64,000 nt of DNA from Neobacillus notoginsengisoli (GTDB lineage Bacteria > Bacillota > Bacilli > Bacillales > Cytobacillaceae), in assembly GCF_003515685.1 (NCBI RefSeq), contig NZ_QWEG01000002.1:310001-374000 (forward strand), read 5' to 3'. Within the stretch, counting starts at the first letter, position 1; each line of letters begins with the position of its first letter. Below are positions 53,184 to 61,935 of this stretch, one piece after another. The position numbers and the translations under genes are program-made. The notes below the pieces were generated by a model. That model did not search any database and was not told the origin of the DNA. It saw only the letters and a list, made by a program, of their open reading frames with translations.

Positions 53184-53311
53184 TCTTTTTCCTCCCTACT
53201 GACCGCTTTTGCTATTCATAAATGGTCGAATCTATAAAATGCCGTTTGACTCCAGAAAATACAAATTTAAAATATGTAATATTTAAAAAATTATAAATCT
53301 TAAAAATCCTA

Positions 53312-53325
53312 TTGTATATGTACAA
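53312..53325. promoter_or_regulatory. Possible operator upstream of the DUF1177 gene
   Basis: TTGTA-TATG-TACAA, an inverted repeat 129 bp upstream of the first structural gene. It is a candidate PucR site; no confident -35/-10 pair was found around it. Confidence 0.3.
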
Positions 53326-53396
53326 AGTGGGCAATCTTTTGTAAACGTATCTTCCTAGTTTGAATATGGAATTGGGTTGGACCTTTTTTGTGGAAT

Positions 53397-53438
53397 AAAA
53401 AAAGAGATGAATCGGTTTCCTTGAAACCTAATTCAATC
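53397..53438 (-). terminator. Terminator of the PucR gene
   Basis: GGTTTC-CTT-GAAACC, extended by GAAT/ATTC with mismatches, followed on the minus strand by a seven-T run. The stem overlaps the last codons of the PucR gene, so the regulator and the catabolic genes are separate units. Confidence 0.8.
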
Positions 53439-55008
53439 CCTTAATTTTTAAACAAAATTGTAATATAAATATATTTTCCGAGTCATCCAAATCCATGCCT
53501 AATAACTCCCTTATACGTTTGAGCCGGTTGGTCATCGTTCTCCGATGGATAAACAGCTTTTCAGCCGCCCTAGAAGCATTGCCGTTTTCTTGTAAATAAA
53601 CCTCAAGTGTTTCTAGTAAACTTTGATCTGAATGAAGAGAAAGTGAATTTATTATTTCGTTAACGTATTGCTGTACTAACGGCTCTCGACTTATTTTTAC
53701 AAGGAATTCATAAATGCCAAGTCGATCATAAGTAAAAATCCTTTCCTCTGGGGAAATCTCCTCTCCAATTCGCATAATTTTAGTCACTGCATTCATTTGT
53801 TGATCTACTTCCTGTATATTATGAAATAATGGACTGATTGCTATATAAGTGTCGGAAATTGACGATTTATTTAAAAAACTGCTAATCGTTGCTTTTAGCT
53901 CGGCTTTCTCCATTGCATAATTTCTTGGAAAACAAAGCAGGGCATAGGATTGGAACTGTTTTTCAAATACGACTGCACGCTGGACTTCGGCTATTTCCAT
54001 TATTAAATCATTTATTTTTTTTTGAAATAAAAAGCAATGCTCCAAAAAAGACTCGTTTTCGGAAAAAAAGACTTGATTTAAATCCCTTTTAAAATGGATA
54101 AGAAGATTCTGCGTGTCGGCCTCTTCTACAATTAACCTTTCCAATTGTTCTGACTGGGCCATTCTTTGCCGGTGAAATTCCATAAAATCGCTGATAATCG
54201 TGTCATACACTTTGCCTTTTATCATTTCTACATTCATCCCAATTGCGTGGAATTGCTCTTTACGATGATAAATTAAATGGATAAAGGCGATAATTTTACC
54301 CTTCATTTTCAAGGGGATGACAAACCGATTTCTCTTACCTGGAACATGAATACAATGGTTGATACTCGAATCCAGCTTCTTTGTCCACTCCGTGATGGCT
54401 CCTCTATAATTCTCATTACACGGAACGGAAAATAAAAGCAACGAATTTCTCCATTCATCTTGGCTAAACTTATTACTTCTATACAATAGTCTCCCTTCGA
54501 CGTCTTCTATATAAATTGAATTGCTTACTATGGCGGAAAGGCATTCGACCGCCTCATCGGTCGACTCAAATACCCTCTTTTTAAATGAATAAAATAGATT
54601 ATGCTCATCACTTACTATCTTATCGGCTTCTTCAATTAATTGCCTATTAATCAAGGTAAGTAAATCAATGTATGCTACATCTTTTGGGATGATGATAATG
54701 GGAAAATCACTTTTTTCCGCCAACGAAATAATTTCCTTCGGTATCCAGTCTACAAATCGTCCCAGTTTTACAATCAATCCTGCGGCGTTTTTATGAATTA
54801 AAGTTTTGACTATGTGATATTGCTGATGGGAATCATCCTTTACTGGATAAAAAGAACTGATCACTAAAGTACCCTCTCTAGCCCAATTTTCAACCTCAGG
54901 TACTTCCATCACTTCTACTGTCTTAATTTCTCTTATCAGCCCTTTTTTACCAGCAATAATTTCTGCTTTAAAACGACTTCCTATATCAAGAGCTGTGGAC
55001 ACCTTCAT
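53428..55008 (-). CDS. PucR family transcriptional regulator
   Basis: A 526-residue regulator. The N-terminal PucR domain (about 1-125) has ALDIGSRFKAEIIAGKKGLIREIKTVEVMEVPEVENWAREGTLVISSF; the middle part is GAF-like; the C-terminal HTH_30 domain (about 455-526) has LLETLEVYLQENGNASRAAEKLFIHRRTMTNRLKRIRELLG. In B. subtilis PucR controls purine and allantoin use. Here it precedes the DUF1177-to-HyuA operon and likely activates it on presence of the substrate. GGGGGAG lies about 6 bases before the ATG. Confidence 0.92.
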   Translation of the reverse strand: MKVSTALDIGSRFKAEIIAGKKGLIREIKTVEVMEVPEVENWAREGTLVISSFYPVKDDSHQQYHIVKTLIHKNAAGLIVKLGRFVDWIPKEIISLAEKSDFPIIIIPKDVAYIDLLTLINRQLIEEADKIVSDEHNLFYSFKKRVFESTDEAVECLSAIVSNSIYIEDVEGRLLYRSNKFSQDEWRNSLLLFSVPCNENYRGAITEWTKKLDSSINHCIHVPGKRNRFVIPLKMKGKIIAFIHLIYHRKEQFHAIGMNVEMIKGKVYDTIISDFMEFHRQRMAQSEQLERLIVEEADTQNLLIHFKRDLNQVFFSENESFLEHCFLFQKKINDLIMEIAEVQRAVVFEKQFQSYALLCFPRNYAMEKAELKATISSFLNKSSISDTYIAISPLFHNIQEVDQQMNAVTKIMRIGEEISPEERIFTYDRLGIYEFLVKISREPLVQQYVNEIINSLSLHSDQSLLETLEVYLQENGNASRAAEKLFIHRRTMTNRLKRIRELLGMDLDDSENIFILQFCLKIKGLN

Positions 55009-55051
55009 AAAACTCCCCCTACAAAAAACTAGAAAAGAGACAATGTCTATG

Positions 55052-55110
55052 TCTGATAACCTTGATATTATCAGAAAATTATATATTTTAATATAGTTAG
55101 AGAACTAACT
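55052..55110. promoter_or_regulatory. Two inverted repeats upstream of the PucR gene
   Basis: TCTGATAA-CCTTGATA-TTATCAGA (55052-55075) is perfect in its 8-bp arms, and AGTTAG-AGAA-CTAACT (55095-55110) in its 6-bp arms. Both lie within 105 bp of the PucR start and are candidate autoregulatory sites. Confidence 0.4.
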
Positions 55111-55183
55111 TAACAAGTTTTAAAAGGATGCCTAGCATAAGTTTCTCATCACTTTTGCTCATTGTTCTCCTAAAGTGATAAAG

Positions 55184-55224
55184 AAAAGGCACAACAGTAG
55201 CTTTGAGCGCTAGTTGTGCCTTTT
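55184..55224. terminator. Bidirectional intrinsic terminator
   Basis: AAAAGGCACAAC and GTTGTGCCTTTT form a perfect 12-bp stem with a 17-base loop. It lies between the HesB-like gene and the PucR promoter region and would end transcription of the HesB-like gene. Confidence 0.85.
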
Positions 55225-55303
55225 CGTATTAATTATCCTTCCACTTGTCCACTATAAAAGCCATCGTCCTCTGAAAAACGCGAAATCATATTGCCAATTA
55301 AAT

Positions 55304-55615
55304 TTACAATGATTTATTCACTTTCATCCCAAACGTTAAAATCTCAAAACTATTTTTAAGAATAAACCCATAGTTATTTTTATGGTCGATGACGATATCT
55401 CCATCCAGATCGCGGACTACCTGCGGGTCAATCGCGATTGTCATTTCATCGACTTTAAATACTTCTTCATCGTTTAGTTGCTCAACCTGAGCAAGTTCGT
55501 ACACAAAGGTAGCCCCTCAACCGGTTGTGCGGACTTGATGGATCTTAATGATTGGCTCCGCACCAAACACCTGAACAAGCTGCTGTTTTGCATCATTACT
55601 AATCGTAACTTTCAT
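55304..55615 (-). CDS. HesB/IscA-like protein with in-frame TGA (candidate selenoprotein)
   Basis: From ATG 55615 (GAGGTGA 5 bases upstream) the frame reads MKVTISNDAKQQLVQVFG and, after 32 residues, meets TGA at 55519-55517, then continues open to TAA at 55304: GATFVYELAQVEQLN, MTIAIDPQVVRDLDGDIVIDH. Read through, it is 103 residues, normal for small HesB-like Fe-S proteins. The TGA stands exactly where the family has Cys in the TTG-C-G motif. HesB-like selenoproteins are known in bacteria. A hairpin fitting bSECIS rules follows. The alternative is a pseudogene by one nonsense mutation; no Sec machinery is in the window to decide. Confidence 0.6.
55478..55519 (-). promoter_or_regulatory. Candidate bSECIS element
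   Basis: After the TGA (55519-55517) come 22 bases, then TTGCTCA-GGT-TGAGCAA (55494-55478): a perfect 7-bp stem with a GGU loop 29 bases after the TGA. Published bSECIS rules ask for a 3-14 base apical loop, a G in its first two positions and 16-37 bases from UGA; all are met. Chance occurrence is possible. Confidence 0.5.
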
Positions 55616-55764
55616 CTCTTTCACCTCGATACTACTTTACCCCTACACAGCCGCCTTAAGCAAAATTTCTGCCGCCACCATAAGAAACCCCTGGACAAAA
55701 ACGTACACTACGACTGCAATAAAGCAGCCCAACCCCGCCTCACCATTTGCCCAAGATGAAGCAC

Positions 55765-55819
55765 GGGGACGGTTCTACTGCTTCATTCGACACCCGAAAG
55801 AAGCGCTGGAACCGTCCCC
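55765..55819. repeat. Palindromic dispersed element, copy 5
   Basis: GGGGACGGTTC ... GAACCGTCCCC ends; inner arms TGCTTCATTCG and CGAAAGAAGCG, less matched than other copies. It supplies the false early ATG of the EamA frame. Confidence 0.88.
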
Positions 55820-55918
55820 ATGCATCCAAAAATGCAGCCAAACCTCACCTCACCTCACCATTTGCCCATACAGGCATACATTAAAAAAGGAGTCTGTAAA
55901 GAACAAGGGGCGAACTTT

Positions 55919-56800
55919 GTGAAACTGAAGGAACTTGCTGTTTTATTTACTCTGGCAGCTTTGTTTGGATCGTCGTTTTTATTTGTGCGGATTGCCTCCC
56001 CCGCCATCGGGCCCTTCCTGACCTCCCAGGGGCGGGTCACCTTTGGCGCTCTTGGCTTGTTGGCGATTGTCCTTCTTTTCCGAAAATCAGTCGATTTTAG
56101 ACTGCGATGGAAACAGTACTTCATCATCGGCGCCCTGAATTCCGCCATCCCCTTTACGCTCGTTTCCTTGGCGGCCATTCATTTAAACGCATCTTTATTG
56201 GCCATCATCAATGCAATGGTCCCCTTTTTCACAGCAATCGCAGTCTGGGCCTGGCTGAAGGAAAAGCTTGTTTTTGCAAAAGGGCTTGGGATTGTGCTTG
56301 GGTTGATCGGCGTCGTCATAACAGTTGGCTGGAGTCCAGTCGAACCAAGCCTGGAGGTATTTCTGGCGAGTTTGTGCTCACTCCTCTCGACCGTTTCCTA
56401 TGCCTTCGGCGGCGTTTATGCCAAGAAAACCTTCAGAAACTGCTCGCCATTGGCGGTTACTACCGGACAGCTCGTGGGTGCCACACTTCTATTAATCCCT
56501 ATTACCTTGGTTGGATTCCCGGAACAAACGCTGAACATAACCCCGGCCGTTTTACCCGCGGTACTCGGTGTCGCTTTATTTTCAACAGCCTTAGGGTACC
56601 TCCTCTATTACTATCTCATCGAGCATGTCGGCCCGACAAAAACGGTGACCGTTACATTTTTGATCCCGCCATTTGGCATGATATGGGGAGCAATCTTCCT
56701 CGATGAACAGATCACCCCCGGAATGATTGCCGGCCTGTTGATCATATTGGGCAGCCTCGCCCTCATAACAGGCATTGGAAAAAAGCGAAGCAGGGAATAA
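55919..56800 (+). CDS. EamA family (DMT superfamily) transporter
   Basis: A 293-residue membrane protein with ten helices in two EamA halves. [30 protein letters not shown] starts the first half; [11 protein letters not shown] and the C-terminal [45 protein letters not shown] the second. Family members mostly export amino acids or other metabolites. The start is GTG 55919 with AAGGGG 8 bases upstream; the longer frame begins in a dispersed repeat. It is a single gene followed by a hairpin and the YjbQ gene. Confidence 0.9.
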   Translation: MKLKELAVLFTLAALFGSSFLFVRIASPAIGPFLTSQGRVTFGALGLLAIVLLFRKSVDFRLRWKQYFIIGALNSAIPFTLVSLAAIHLNASLLAIINAMVPFFTAIAVWAWLKEKLVFAKGLGIVLGLIGVVITVGWSPVEPSLEVFLASLCSLLSTVSYAFGGVYAKKTFRNCSPLAVTTGQLVGATLLLIPITLVGFPEQTLNITPAVLPAVLGVALFSTALGYLLYYYLIEHVGPTKTVTVTFLIPPFGMIWGAIFLDEQITPGMIAGLLIILGSLALITGIGKKRSRE

Positions 56801-56812
56801 GCCCCCTGCTTC
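56787..56812 (+). terminator. Hairpin at the end of the EamA gene
   Basis: GAAGCAGGG and CCCTGCTTC form a perfect 9-bp stem around the stop codon; no T-run follows, so terminator function is uncertain. Confidence 0.45.
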
Positions 56813-56883
56813 ACAATCCGTCCCATGTGCATCCTCGAAACTACTATAGTAAAGTAATAGGAAAGACAAATAGGAGGCTTCCC

Positions 56884-57279
56884 ATGCTAAAAAAATTCAC
56901 ACTCCAAACGAATCATCGGGACGAAATGGTCGAAGTAACCGAACTCATCCAAAACTTTGTCTCAAACCACAGCCTGAAGGATGGCGCGGTAATCGTCTAT
57001 TGCCCGCACACGACAGCCGGCATCACCATCAATGAAAACGCCGACCCCGACGTTAAACGCGACATGATCCGCCGCTTCGATGAAGTCTATCCGTGGCACC
57101 ATAAACTGGACAGGCATATGGAAGGAAACACAGCCGCCCACATGAAAGCCAGCACAGTCGGCCCATCCCAGCACATCATCATCAACGACGGCCAGCTGCT
57201 CCTAGGAACATGGCAGGGCATCTACTTCTGCGAATTCGACGGACCCAGAACCCGGCATTTCTTTGTAAAAACCCTATAA
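56884..57279 (+). CDS. YjbQ family protein (UPF0047)
   Basis: A 131-residue cytosolic protein. [49 protein letters not shown] and [20 protein letters not shown] are the conserved segments of the YjbQ/UPF0047 family, with His, Glu and Cys residues clustered in a trimeric fold. Some members have weak thiamine-phosphate synthase activity; the true role is unsettled. ATG 56884 has AGGAGG 6 bases upstream, deciding against the longer frame. It may be co-transcribed with the EamA gene. Confidence 0.93.
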   Translation: MLKKFTLQTNHRDEMVEVTELIQNFVSNHSLKDGAVIVYCPHTTAGITINENADPDVKRDMIRRFDEVYPWHHKLDRHMEGNTAAHMKASTVGPSQHIIINDGQLLLGTWQGIYFCEFDGPRTRHFFVKTL

Positions 57280-57308
57280 CTGAAAATGGCGCCGGCAACC
57301 CCCTTCTG

Positions 57309-57326
57309 GCAAAATAAAAACCTTTT
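57309..57326. repeat. Left flank shared by both 52-bp arrays
   Basis: GCAAAATAAAAACCTTTT occurs here about 105 bp before the first array and again at 63748-63765 about 95 bp before the second; upstream CAACCCC-type bases also match. The arrays may be parts of one larger repeated element. Confidence 0.7.
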
Positions 57327-57432
57327 GCGTCCGCCCTGAACTCCAACGGCCCGGGCTCCCGCCATCCTGGCAGGCGGCCTAGCCCATCCGCACATTGCGT
57401 TGAGTGACACTCTAACCGTCTTCTTGCGGATT

Positions 57433-58316
57433 GTTGTCACGCATCCATGTCTTGCCTGACAACAAAACCGGATTTTCCTTGGTTGTTGTCACGCATCCGG
57501 ACTTTGCGTGACAACTAAACCGAGTTTTCCTTGATTGCTGTCACTCATATGGACTTTGCGTGACAACTAAACCAAGTTTTCCTTGATTGCTGTCACTCAT
57601 CCGGGCTTTGCGTGACAACAAAACCGGATTTTCCTTGTTCGTTGTCACTCATCTAAATCTTGCGTGACAACCAAAACGGATTTTTCCTAATTGTTGTCAC
57701 TCATCGGTGCCTTGCGTGACAACAAAACCGGATTTTCCTTGTTCGTTGTCACTCATCCGGGACTTACGTGACAACCTCAACCGGTTTTGACTGATTGTTG
57801 TCACTCATCCGGGCTTTGCGTGACAACAAAACCGGATTTTCCTTGTTCGTTGTCACTCATCTGGATCTTGCGTGACAACCAAAACGGATTTTTCCTAATT
57901 GTTGTCACTCATCGGTGCCTTGCGTGACAACAAAACCGGATTTTCCTTGTTCGTTGTCACTCATCCGGGACTTACGTGACAACCTCAACCGGTTTTGACT
58001 GATTGTTGTCACTCATCCGGGCTTTGCGTGACAACAAAACCGGATTTTCCTTGTTCGTTGTCACTCATCTAAGTCTTGCGTGACAACCAAAACGGATTTT
58101 TCCTAATTGTTGTCACTCATCGGTGCCTTGCGTGACAACAAAACCGGATTTTCCTTGTTCGTTGTCACTCATCCCGGACTTGCATGACACTTCAACCGGA
58201 TTCCGGCCGCTAACTGTCACTCATCCGCTCTTTGAGTGACCCTGCAAGCGAATCTCAGATGCTAACTTTCACTTAAACGGGCCCTGCCTGTCACCTCAAC
58301 CACTCCTCATCACCAA
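57433..58316. repeat. Tandem array of 52-bp units with higher-order structure
   Basis: About sixteen units start every 52 bp from 57433 (57485, 57537, 57589 ... 58213), decaying at the right end. Each has GTTGTCAC, 15 bases, GTGACAAC (an inverted pair), then about 21 bases with AACCGGATTTTCC or a variant. From 57589 units recur as a four-unit block of 208 bp (57589, 57797, 58005). No coding potential is seen; the flanks 57280-57432 hold no gene. Confidence 0.95.
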
Positions 58317-58345
58317 AAGTCAAAAATTTATTAATTCCCAAACCA

Positions 58346-58380
58346 CAAAAAACCGCATGACTACCTCAGCAGCCATGCGG
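58346..58380 (-). terminator. Terminator of the DUF3100 operon
   Basis: CCGCATG and CATGCGG with a 14-base loop, followed on the minus strand by six Ts, 19 bases after the last stop. Confidence 0.88.
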
Positions 58381-58398
58381 GTCAAGCCCCTTGTTTCC

Positions 58399-58854
58399 TT
58401 AGATAACCCCTTGAAACCGCAAAATAATCTCCGCAATAATCGCAGACCCAAGGTACGTCCCCAGCAATACGCACATCCCAATAATAATCGTTTTCCAACC
58501 AAGCTTCGCGAAGTCTGCCCATGAGCGGCCAATGGAGATACCCGCATAGGCTAAGATAGGCGTTGCGATCGCTAACAAATTGACTTGTCCTGTCCACTCC
58601 ACAATATTCTCCTGAAACGGCATACCCGGAATGGTGATAATGAACCCGAGAATTCCGATATAGGCGATACTCGGAATCTTTTTAAACGGAAGGGCTTTAT
58701 GAATAACCAGCCCAATCAAGCTGAGTCCTACTAGCACAAGCAACCCCGGAAGCGCGGCAAGGGGCATCACTTCATAACCAATCCAATTTCCTAAAAGAAT
58801 CAATAAAGAAACAATCGTAAATAATAAGAGCCATTCTTGGATACTTTTTAACAT
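58399..58854 (-). CDS. Small integral membrane protein, partner of the DUF3100 protein
   Basis: A 151-residue protein with four to five hydrophobic helices: LLLFTIVSLLILLGNWIGYEVMPLAALPGLLVLVGLSLIGLVIH at the start, IAYIGILGFIITIPGMPF, LLAIATPILAYAGISIGRSWADF, and a last helix near the end. It starts 7 bases after the DUF3100 stop, with GGGGGC upstream. The two look like a two-part transporter, in which this protein completes the membrane unit. No family name is certain. The neighbouring amidohydrolase suggests an amide or amino-acid derivative as substrate. Confidence 0.75.
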   Translation of the reverse strand: MLKSIQEWLLLFTIVSLLILLGNWIGYEVMPLAALPGLLVLVGLSLIGLVIHKALPFKKIPSIAYIGILGFIITIPGMPFQENIVEWTGQVNLLAIATPILAYAGISIGRSWADFAKLGWKTIIIGMCVLLGTYLGSAIIAEIILRFQGVI

Positions 58855-58860
58855 TGGTCA

Positions 58861-59679
58861 TTACGCCCCCTTTGTGTTCGCTTGAACTTCTTTTTTACTT
58901 CTCATTCTTGATAGAAGATTATACATTTTTTCGGTTAGCGGCAGACCGATTAAAATACTCGCATATAATCCAGTGACAGACGTTAAGAGATTACTAGCCC
59001 CGGAAAAGGCAGTAATTTCGTCGGCCATGTCCGGAAAATTCGCTACTAGCGGCCCTAGCGATGCAGCCGCCATACTGCCGCTACCCACACCAGATGCCAT
59101 TGCAAAAGAATACGGGTGAAGAGGCGTGGCTGTCGCTAAAAATCCTGAAATAAGTCCTAAGAAAATCGATCCGAAAACTGTACCGAAAATATAAATCGCC
59201 ATCACGCCGCGTCCTTCCGGTGAAGAAAGGCCGTATTTATCCGTAATCAGCGCCAGGTTTGGTTCACGGCCAATCGAGTGCGTCATCCCGACCGCCTCCC
59301 GCTTCAGCCCTAGCAAAATGGCTACCGGCAAGGCAAGAAAAATGGTGCCGAGGTTTCCAATCTCCTGGAGAATGAGTGCCGGGCCAGCTTCAATGAGCAA
59401 TGGCAAAGCAGGGCCTGCTTGAACGCCGAATTTTGCGATTAATAGAGTGAGCGTAATAAACACGAGCGTTTCAGCGTTTTCAGACTGCTTTTTTGACACA
59501 ACTGGCGTAAAATAAACGGCAATCCCGATGATGACCGCATACAGCATCGGCAATAACAAAATAACCCCTGCTCCAACTGGAATCCGATGCGTTCCAATCA
59601 GTTCAGCCACAATCACAATGGCTAGTACAGTAAGATGCAAGCGCCAATCCTTCCATAGATTCGTTGCATTTTCACTCAT
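58861..59679 (-). CDS. DUF3100 family membrane protein
   Basis: A 272-residue membrane protein with about eight helices. Conserved-looking polar segments are GREPNLALITDKYGLSSPEGRGVMAIYIFGTVFGS and YSFAMASGVGSGSMAAASLGPL, the latter like substrate-binding loops of secondary carriers. It is assigned to DUF3100 from memory of the family pattern. With the 151-residue protein after it and the M20 amidohydrolase before it, it probably transports the amidohydrolase substrate or product. GGGGGAAG lies about 9 bases before the ATG. Confidence 0.75.
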   Translation of the reverse strand: MSENATNLWKDWRLHLTVLAIVIVAELIGTHRIPVGAGVILLLPMLYAVIIGIAVYFTPVVSKKQSENAETLVFITLTLLIAKFGVQAGPALPLLIEAGPALILQEIGNLGTIFLALPVAILLGLKREAVGMTHSIGREPNLALITDKYGLSSPEGRGVMAIYIFGTVFGSIFLGLISGFLATATPLHPYSFAMASGVGSGSMAAASLGPLVANFPDMADEITAFSGASNLLTSVTGLYASILIGLPLTEKMYNLLSRMRSKKEVQANTKGA

Positions 59680-59807
59680 TTTTCTCTTCCCCCTTTTGAC
59701 ATTTCAAACTATTTCAAAAAGCTTTGTTAAAGAAGGATGTTCATTTGCGCTTGAATCAACACTATTCAAAACAGCAAGATCCCCTTACACAGCCTTCAAA
59801 AACCAAA

Positions 59808-61001
59808 TCACCCAACTGCTTCTTTCGCATGAACTCTCATATATTTCAGTGTTGCCTTTCCAAGTACCTTCGCCGCAATCAACAGCGCACGCTCGTCAAT
59901 ATCGAATTTAGGATGATGATGCGGGTAGGAATCCTTCCACTCAGGGTTCTCCGCACCTGTGAAGAAGAAAGTCCCTTTGACATGCTGGAGATAGTACGCA
60001 TAATCCTCCCCACCCATGACCGGTTCGGTTTCCGCAACCTTCTCCACGCCAGGCACGTTTTCCGCCAACCGAGCAACAAATTCTGTTTCTTCCTTGTGAT
60101 TGATCAGCGTTGGATATCCGCGAGAATACGTAAACTCAAAGTCAGCGCCATTCACTTCACACGTTCCGCGGACGACTCTTTCCATTTCCTTTTCGATAAA
60201 CGTACGAGTCTCTTCCTTAAAGGTCCGGACCGTTCCAATCATTTCAGCCGTATCCGCAATGACATTGTACGGATTTTTTGCCACGAAGGAAGTGACCGAC
60301 ACTACCGCGGAGTCTAAAGGATCCACCTTCCGGCTGACAATTTGCTGGAGATTGTTAATGAGTTGGCCGCCAACGACGATGCTATCAACCGTTTGATGTG
60401 GATACGCGCCATGTCCGCCCCGCCCTTGGATTTTAATATCAAACCGATCGGGAGCGGCTTGAATCGCGCCAACCCGATAGCCGATTTCACCAAGAGGCAG
60501 CTGCGCCTGTAAATGCGTACCGAAAATCACATCGACGCCATCGAGACAGCCATCCTCAATCATCGAAATCGCCCCGCCTGGAGGCAATTCCTCCGCATGC
60601 TGATGGATAAAGACAACCGTCCCATCCAATTCCGACTTCATCCCGTTCAAAACCTTAGCTAGTCCGAGCAATGTCGCCGTATGGCCATCATGGCCGCACG
60701 CATGCATCACCCCATCATTCCTGGACTTGAACGGCAAATCTGTCTGCTCCAAAATCGGCAACGCATCGAAATCTGCCCGCAATGCGACGGTTGGCCCCGG
60801 ACGGTCTCCCTTCAAATACGCAACCACGCCATTACCGCCAACACCGGTCCTAACTTCGTGGCCTAACTCGCGATGAACATTCGCAATGTATTCCGCTGTT
60901 TTGACTTCCTCGAAAGATAACTCCGGATATTCATGCAAATACCGGCGAATCGAAACAATCTCTTCATAGATTCCATCCAATTTTTCAAATAACTTTTGCA
61001 A
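59808..61001 (-). CDS. M20D amidohydrolase (HipO / N-acyl amino acid hydrolase type)
   Basis: A 397-residue zinc hydrolase. The start MQKLFEKLDGIYEEIVSIRRYLHEYPELSFEE, the metal-binding HACGHDGHTATLLG, HQHAEELPPGGA with the catalytic Glu, and the late VMGGEDYAYYLQHVKGTFFF are the subfamily M20D marks. It removes an acyl group from an N-acyl amino acid or similar amide. The start is TTG 61001 with GGAGGGG about 6 bases upstream. It follows the dehydrogenase by 15 bases and is in one operon with it. Confidence 0.93.
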   Translation of the reverse strand: MQKLFEKLDGIYEEIVSIRRYLHEYPELSFEEVKTAEYIANVHRELGHEVRTGVGGNGVVAYLKGDRPGPTVALRADFDALPILEQTDLPFKSRNDGVMHACGHDGHTATLLGLAKVLNGMKSELDGTVVFIHQHAEELPPGGAISMIEDGCLDGVDVIFGTHLQAQLPLGEIGYRVGAIQAAPDRFDIKIQGRGGHGAYPHQTVDSIVVGGQLINNLQQIVSRKVDPLDSAVVSVTSFVAKNPYNVIADTAEMIGTVRTFKEETRTFIEKEMERVVRGTCEVNGADFEFTYSRGYPTLINHKEETEFVARLAENVPGVEKVAETEPVMGGEDYAYYLQHVKGTFFFTGAENPEWKDSYPHHHPKFDIDERALLIAAKVLGKATLKYMRVHAKEAVG

Positions 61002-61016
61002 AATAACCCCTCCTTA

Positions 61017-61895
61017 TTACTCCATCATCTCTCTCAAAACCCGATAAACCGCCGACGAATCCTGCTGACCCATCCCTTTGTTCCTGCCCAACTGGAAAAG
61101 CTGATGGGTCTTATCACTGACAAATGTTGCAATACCTGAATCTTCCGCCAATTGATGATACAAGTGGACATCCTTCGCCATATTGGCAAGCGAGAACTTC
61201 ACATCATCAAACGATTCATCCAACATATTAACGCCGAATACATCCATCGCCCGCGTCTGCCCAGACCCTTTTTGCAAAATCCCGGCCAGTTTTTCCTTAC
61301 TAACTCCCGACCTTTCCCCAGTCAGAAACGCTTCACTTAATAACGAAATGACCCCGGCCACCACCATATTGTGGCAAAGCTTGACGGTTTGTCCCGCTCC
61401 GCTCTTTCCGACATATTCAATATGCTTGCCAACCGCCTGCAAAACCGGGAAAATGCTCGGATAATCCTCTTCATTTCCACCAACCATAATCGTTAACGTC
61501 CCGTTCGCCGCTCCTTGTGGGCCTCCGCTCAGCGGACAGTCGAAAAAGGAAACGCCCATCGACGCAGCAATCCCGTGGATTTCCCTTGTCAAAACCACGT
61601 CATTCGTACTCATGTCCAAGATGAAAGACCCTTTTTTCATCTTATAAAGAACCCCTTTTTCATCATGCAAAAGAGTCTCCCGAATCACATCCGGCGAGGC
61701 AAGCGAAAGGATCAAATAATCAACCTCGCTAGCCATTTCTCCAGGGCTTGTACAAGAAATCGCACCAAGAGCAGCCAATTTCAACACGGCATCCGGATTG
61801 ATATCATACACAAGCACCTGATAATGATGTTTCAGTAAATTCTTTGCGATCCCGCTTCCCATTAGCCCGCAGCCAATCACACCAACCTTGGTCAT
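61017..61895 (-). CDS. NAD(P)-dependent oxidoreductase, 3-hydroxyisobutyrate dehydrogenase family
   Basis: A 292-residue beta-hydroxyacid dehydrogenase. VGVIGCGLMGSGIAKNLLKHHYQVLVYD is the dinucleotide site; FFDCPLSGGPQGAANGTLTIMVGG the substrate loop; GKSGAGQTVKLCHNMVV contains the catalytic Lys. It oxidises a 3-hydroxy acid to a semialdehyde or does the reverse (as tartronate semialdehyde reductase). The semialdehyde dehydrogenase-type gene upstream suggests a two-step oxidation. GGAGGGGG lies 5 bases before the ATG. It begins the operon with the amidohydrolase. Confidence 0.92.
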   Translation of the reverse strand: MTKVGVIGCGLMGSGIAKNLLKHHYQVLVYDINPDAVLKLAALGAISCTSPGEMASEVDYLILSLASPDVIRETLLHDEKGVLYKMKKGSFILDMSTNDVVLTREIHGIAASMGVSFFDCPLSGGPQGAANGTLTIMVGGNEEDYPSIFPVLQAVGKHIEYVGKSGAGQTVKLCHNMVVAGVISLLSEAFLTGERSGVSKEKLAGILQKGSGQTRAMDVFGVNMLDESFDDVKFSLANMAKDVHLYHQLAEDSGIATFVSDKTHQLFQLGRNKGMGQQDSSAVYRVLREMME

Positions 61896-61935
61896 ACGCC
61901 CCCTCCGCCCCTCATTAATTTGGCTGTTTTAACAG

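Noticed and set aside
55304-55504. Independent 66-residue gene starting at a GTG
   Set aside because: The GTG has no ribosome binding site and the sequence is plainly the C-terminal two thirds of the HesB-like protein that starts at 55615.
57433-58316. CRISPR array
   Set aside because: Period is constant at 52 bp, but the supposed spacers are themselves repeated in fixed order and only few types exist; no cas genes are near. It is a tandem array with higher-order repeats.
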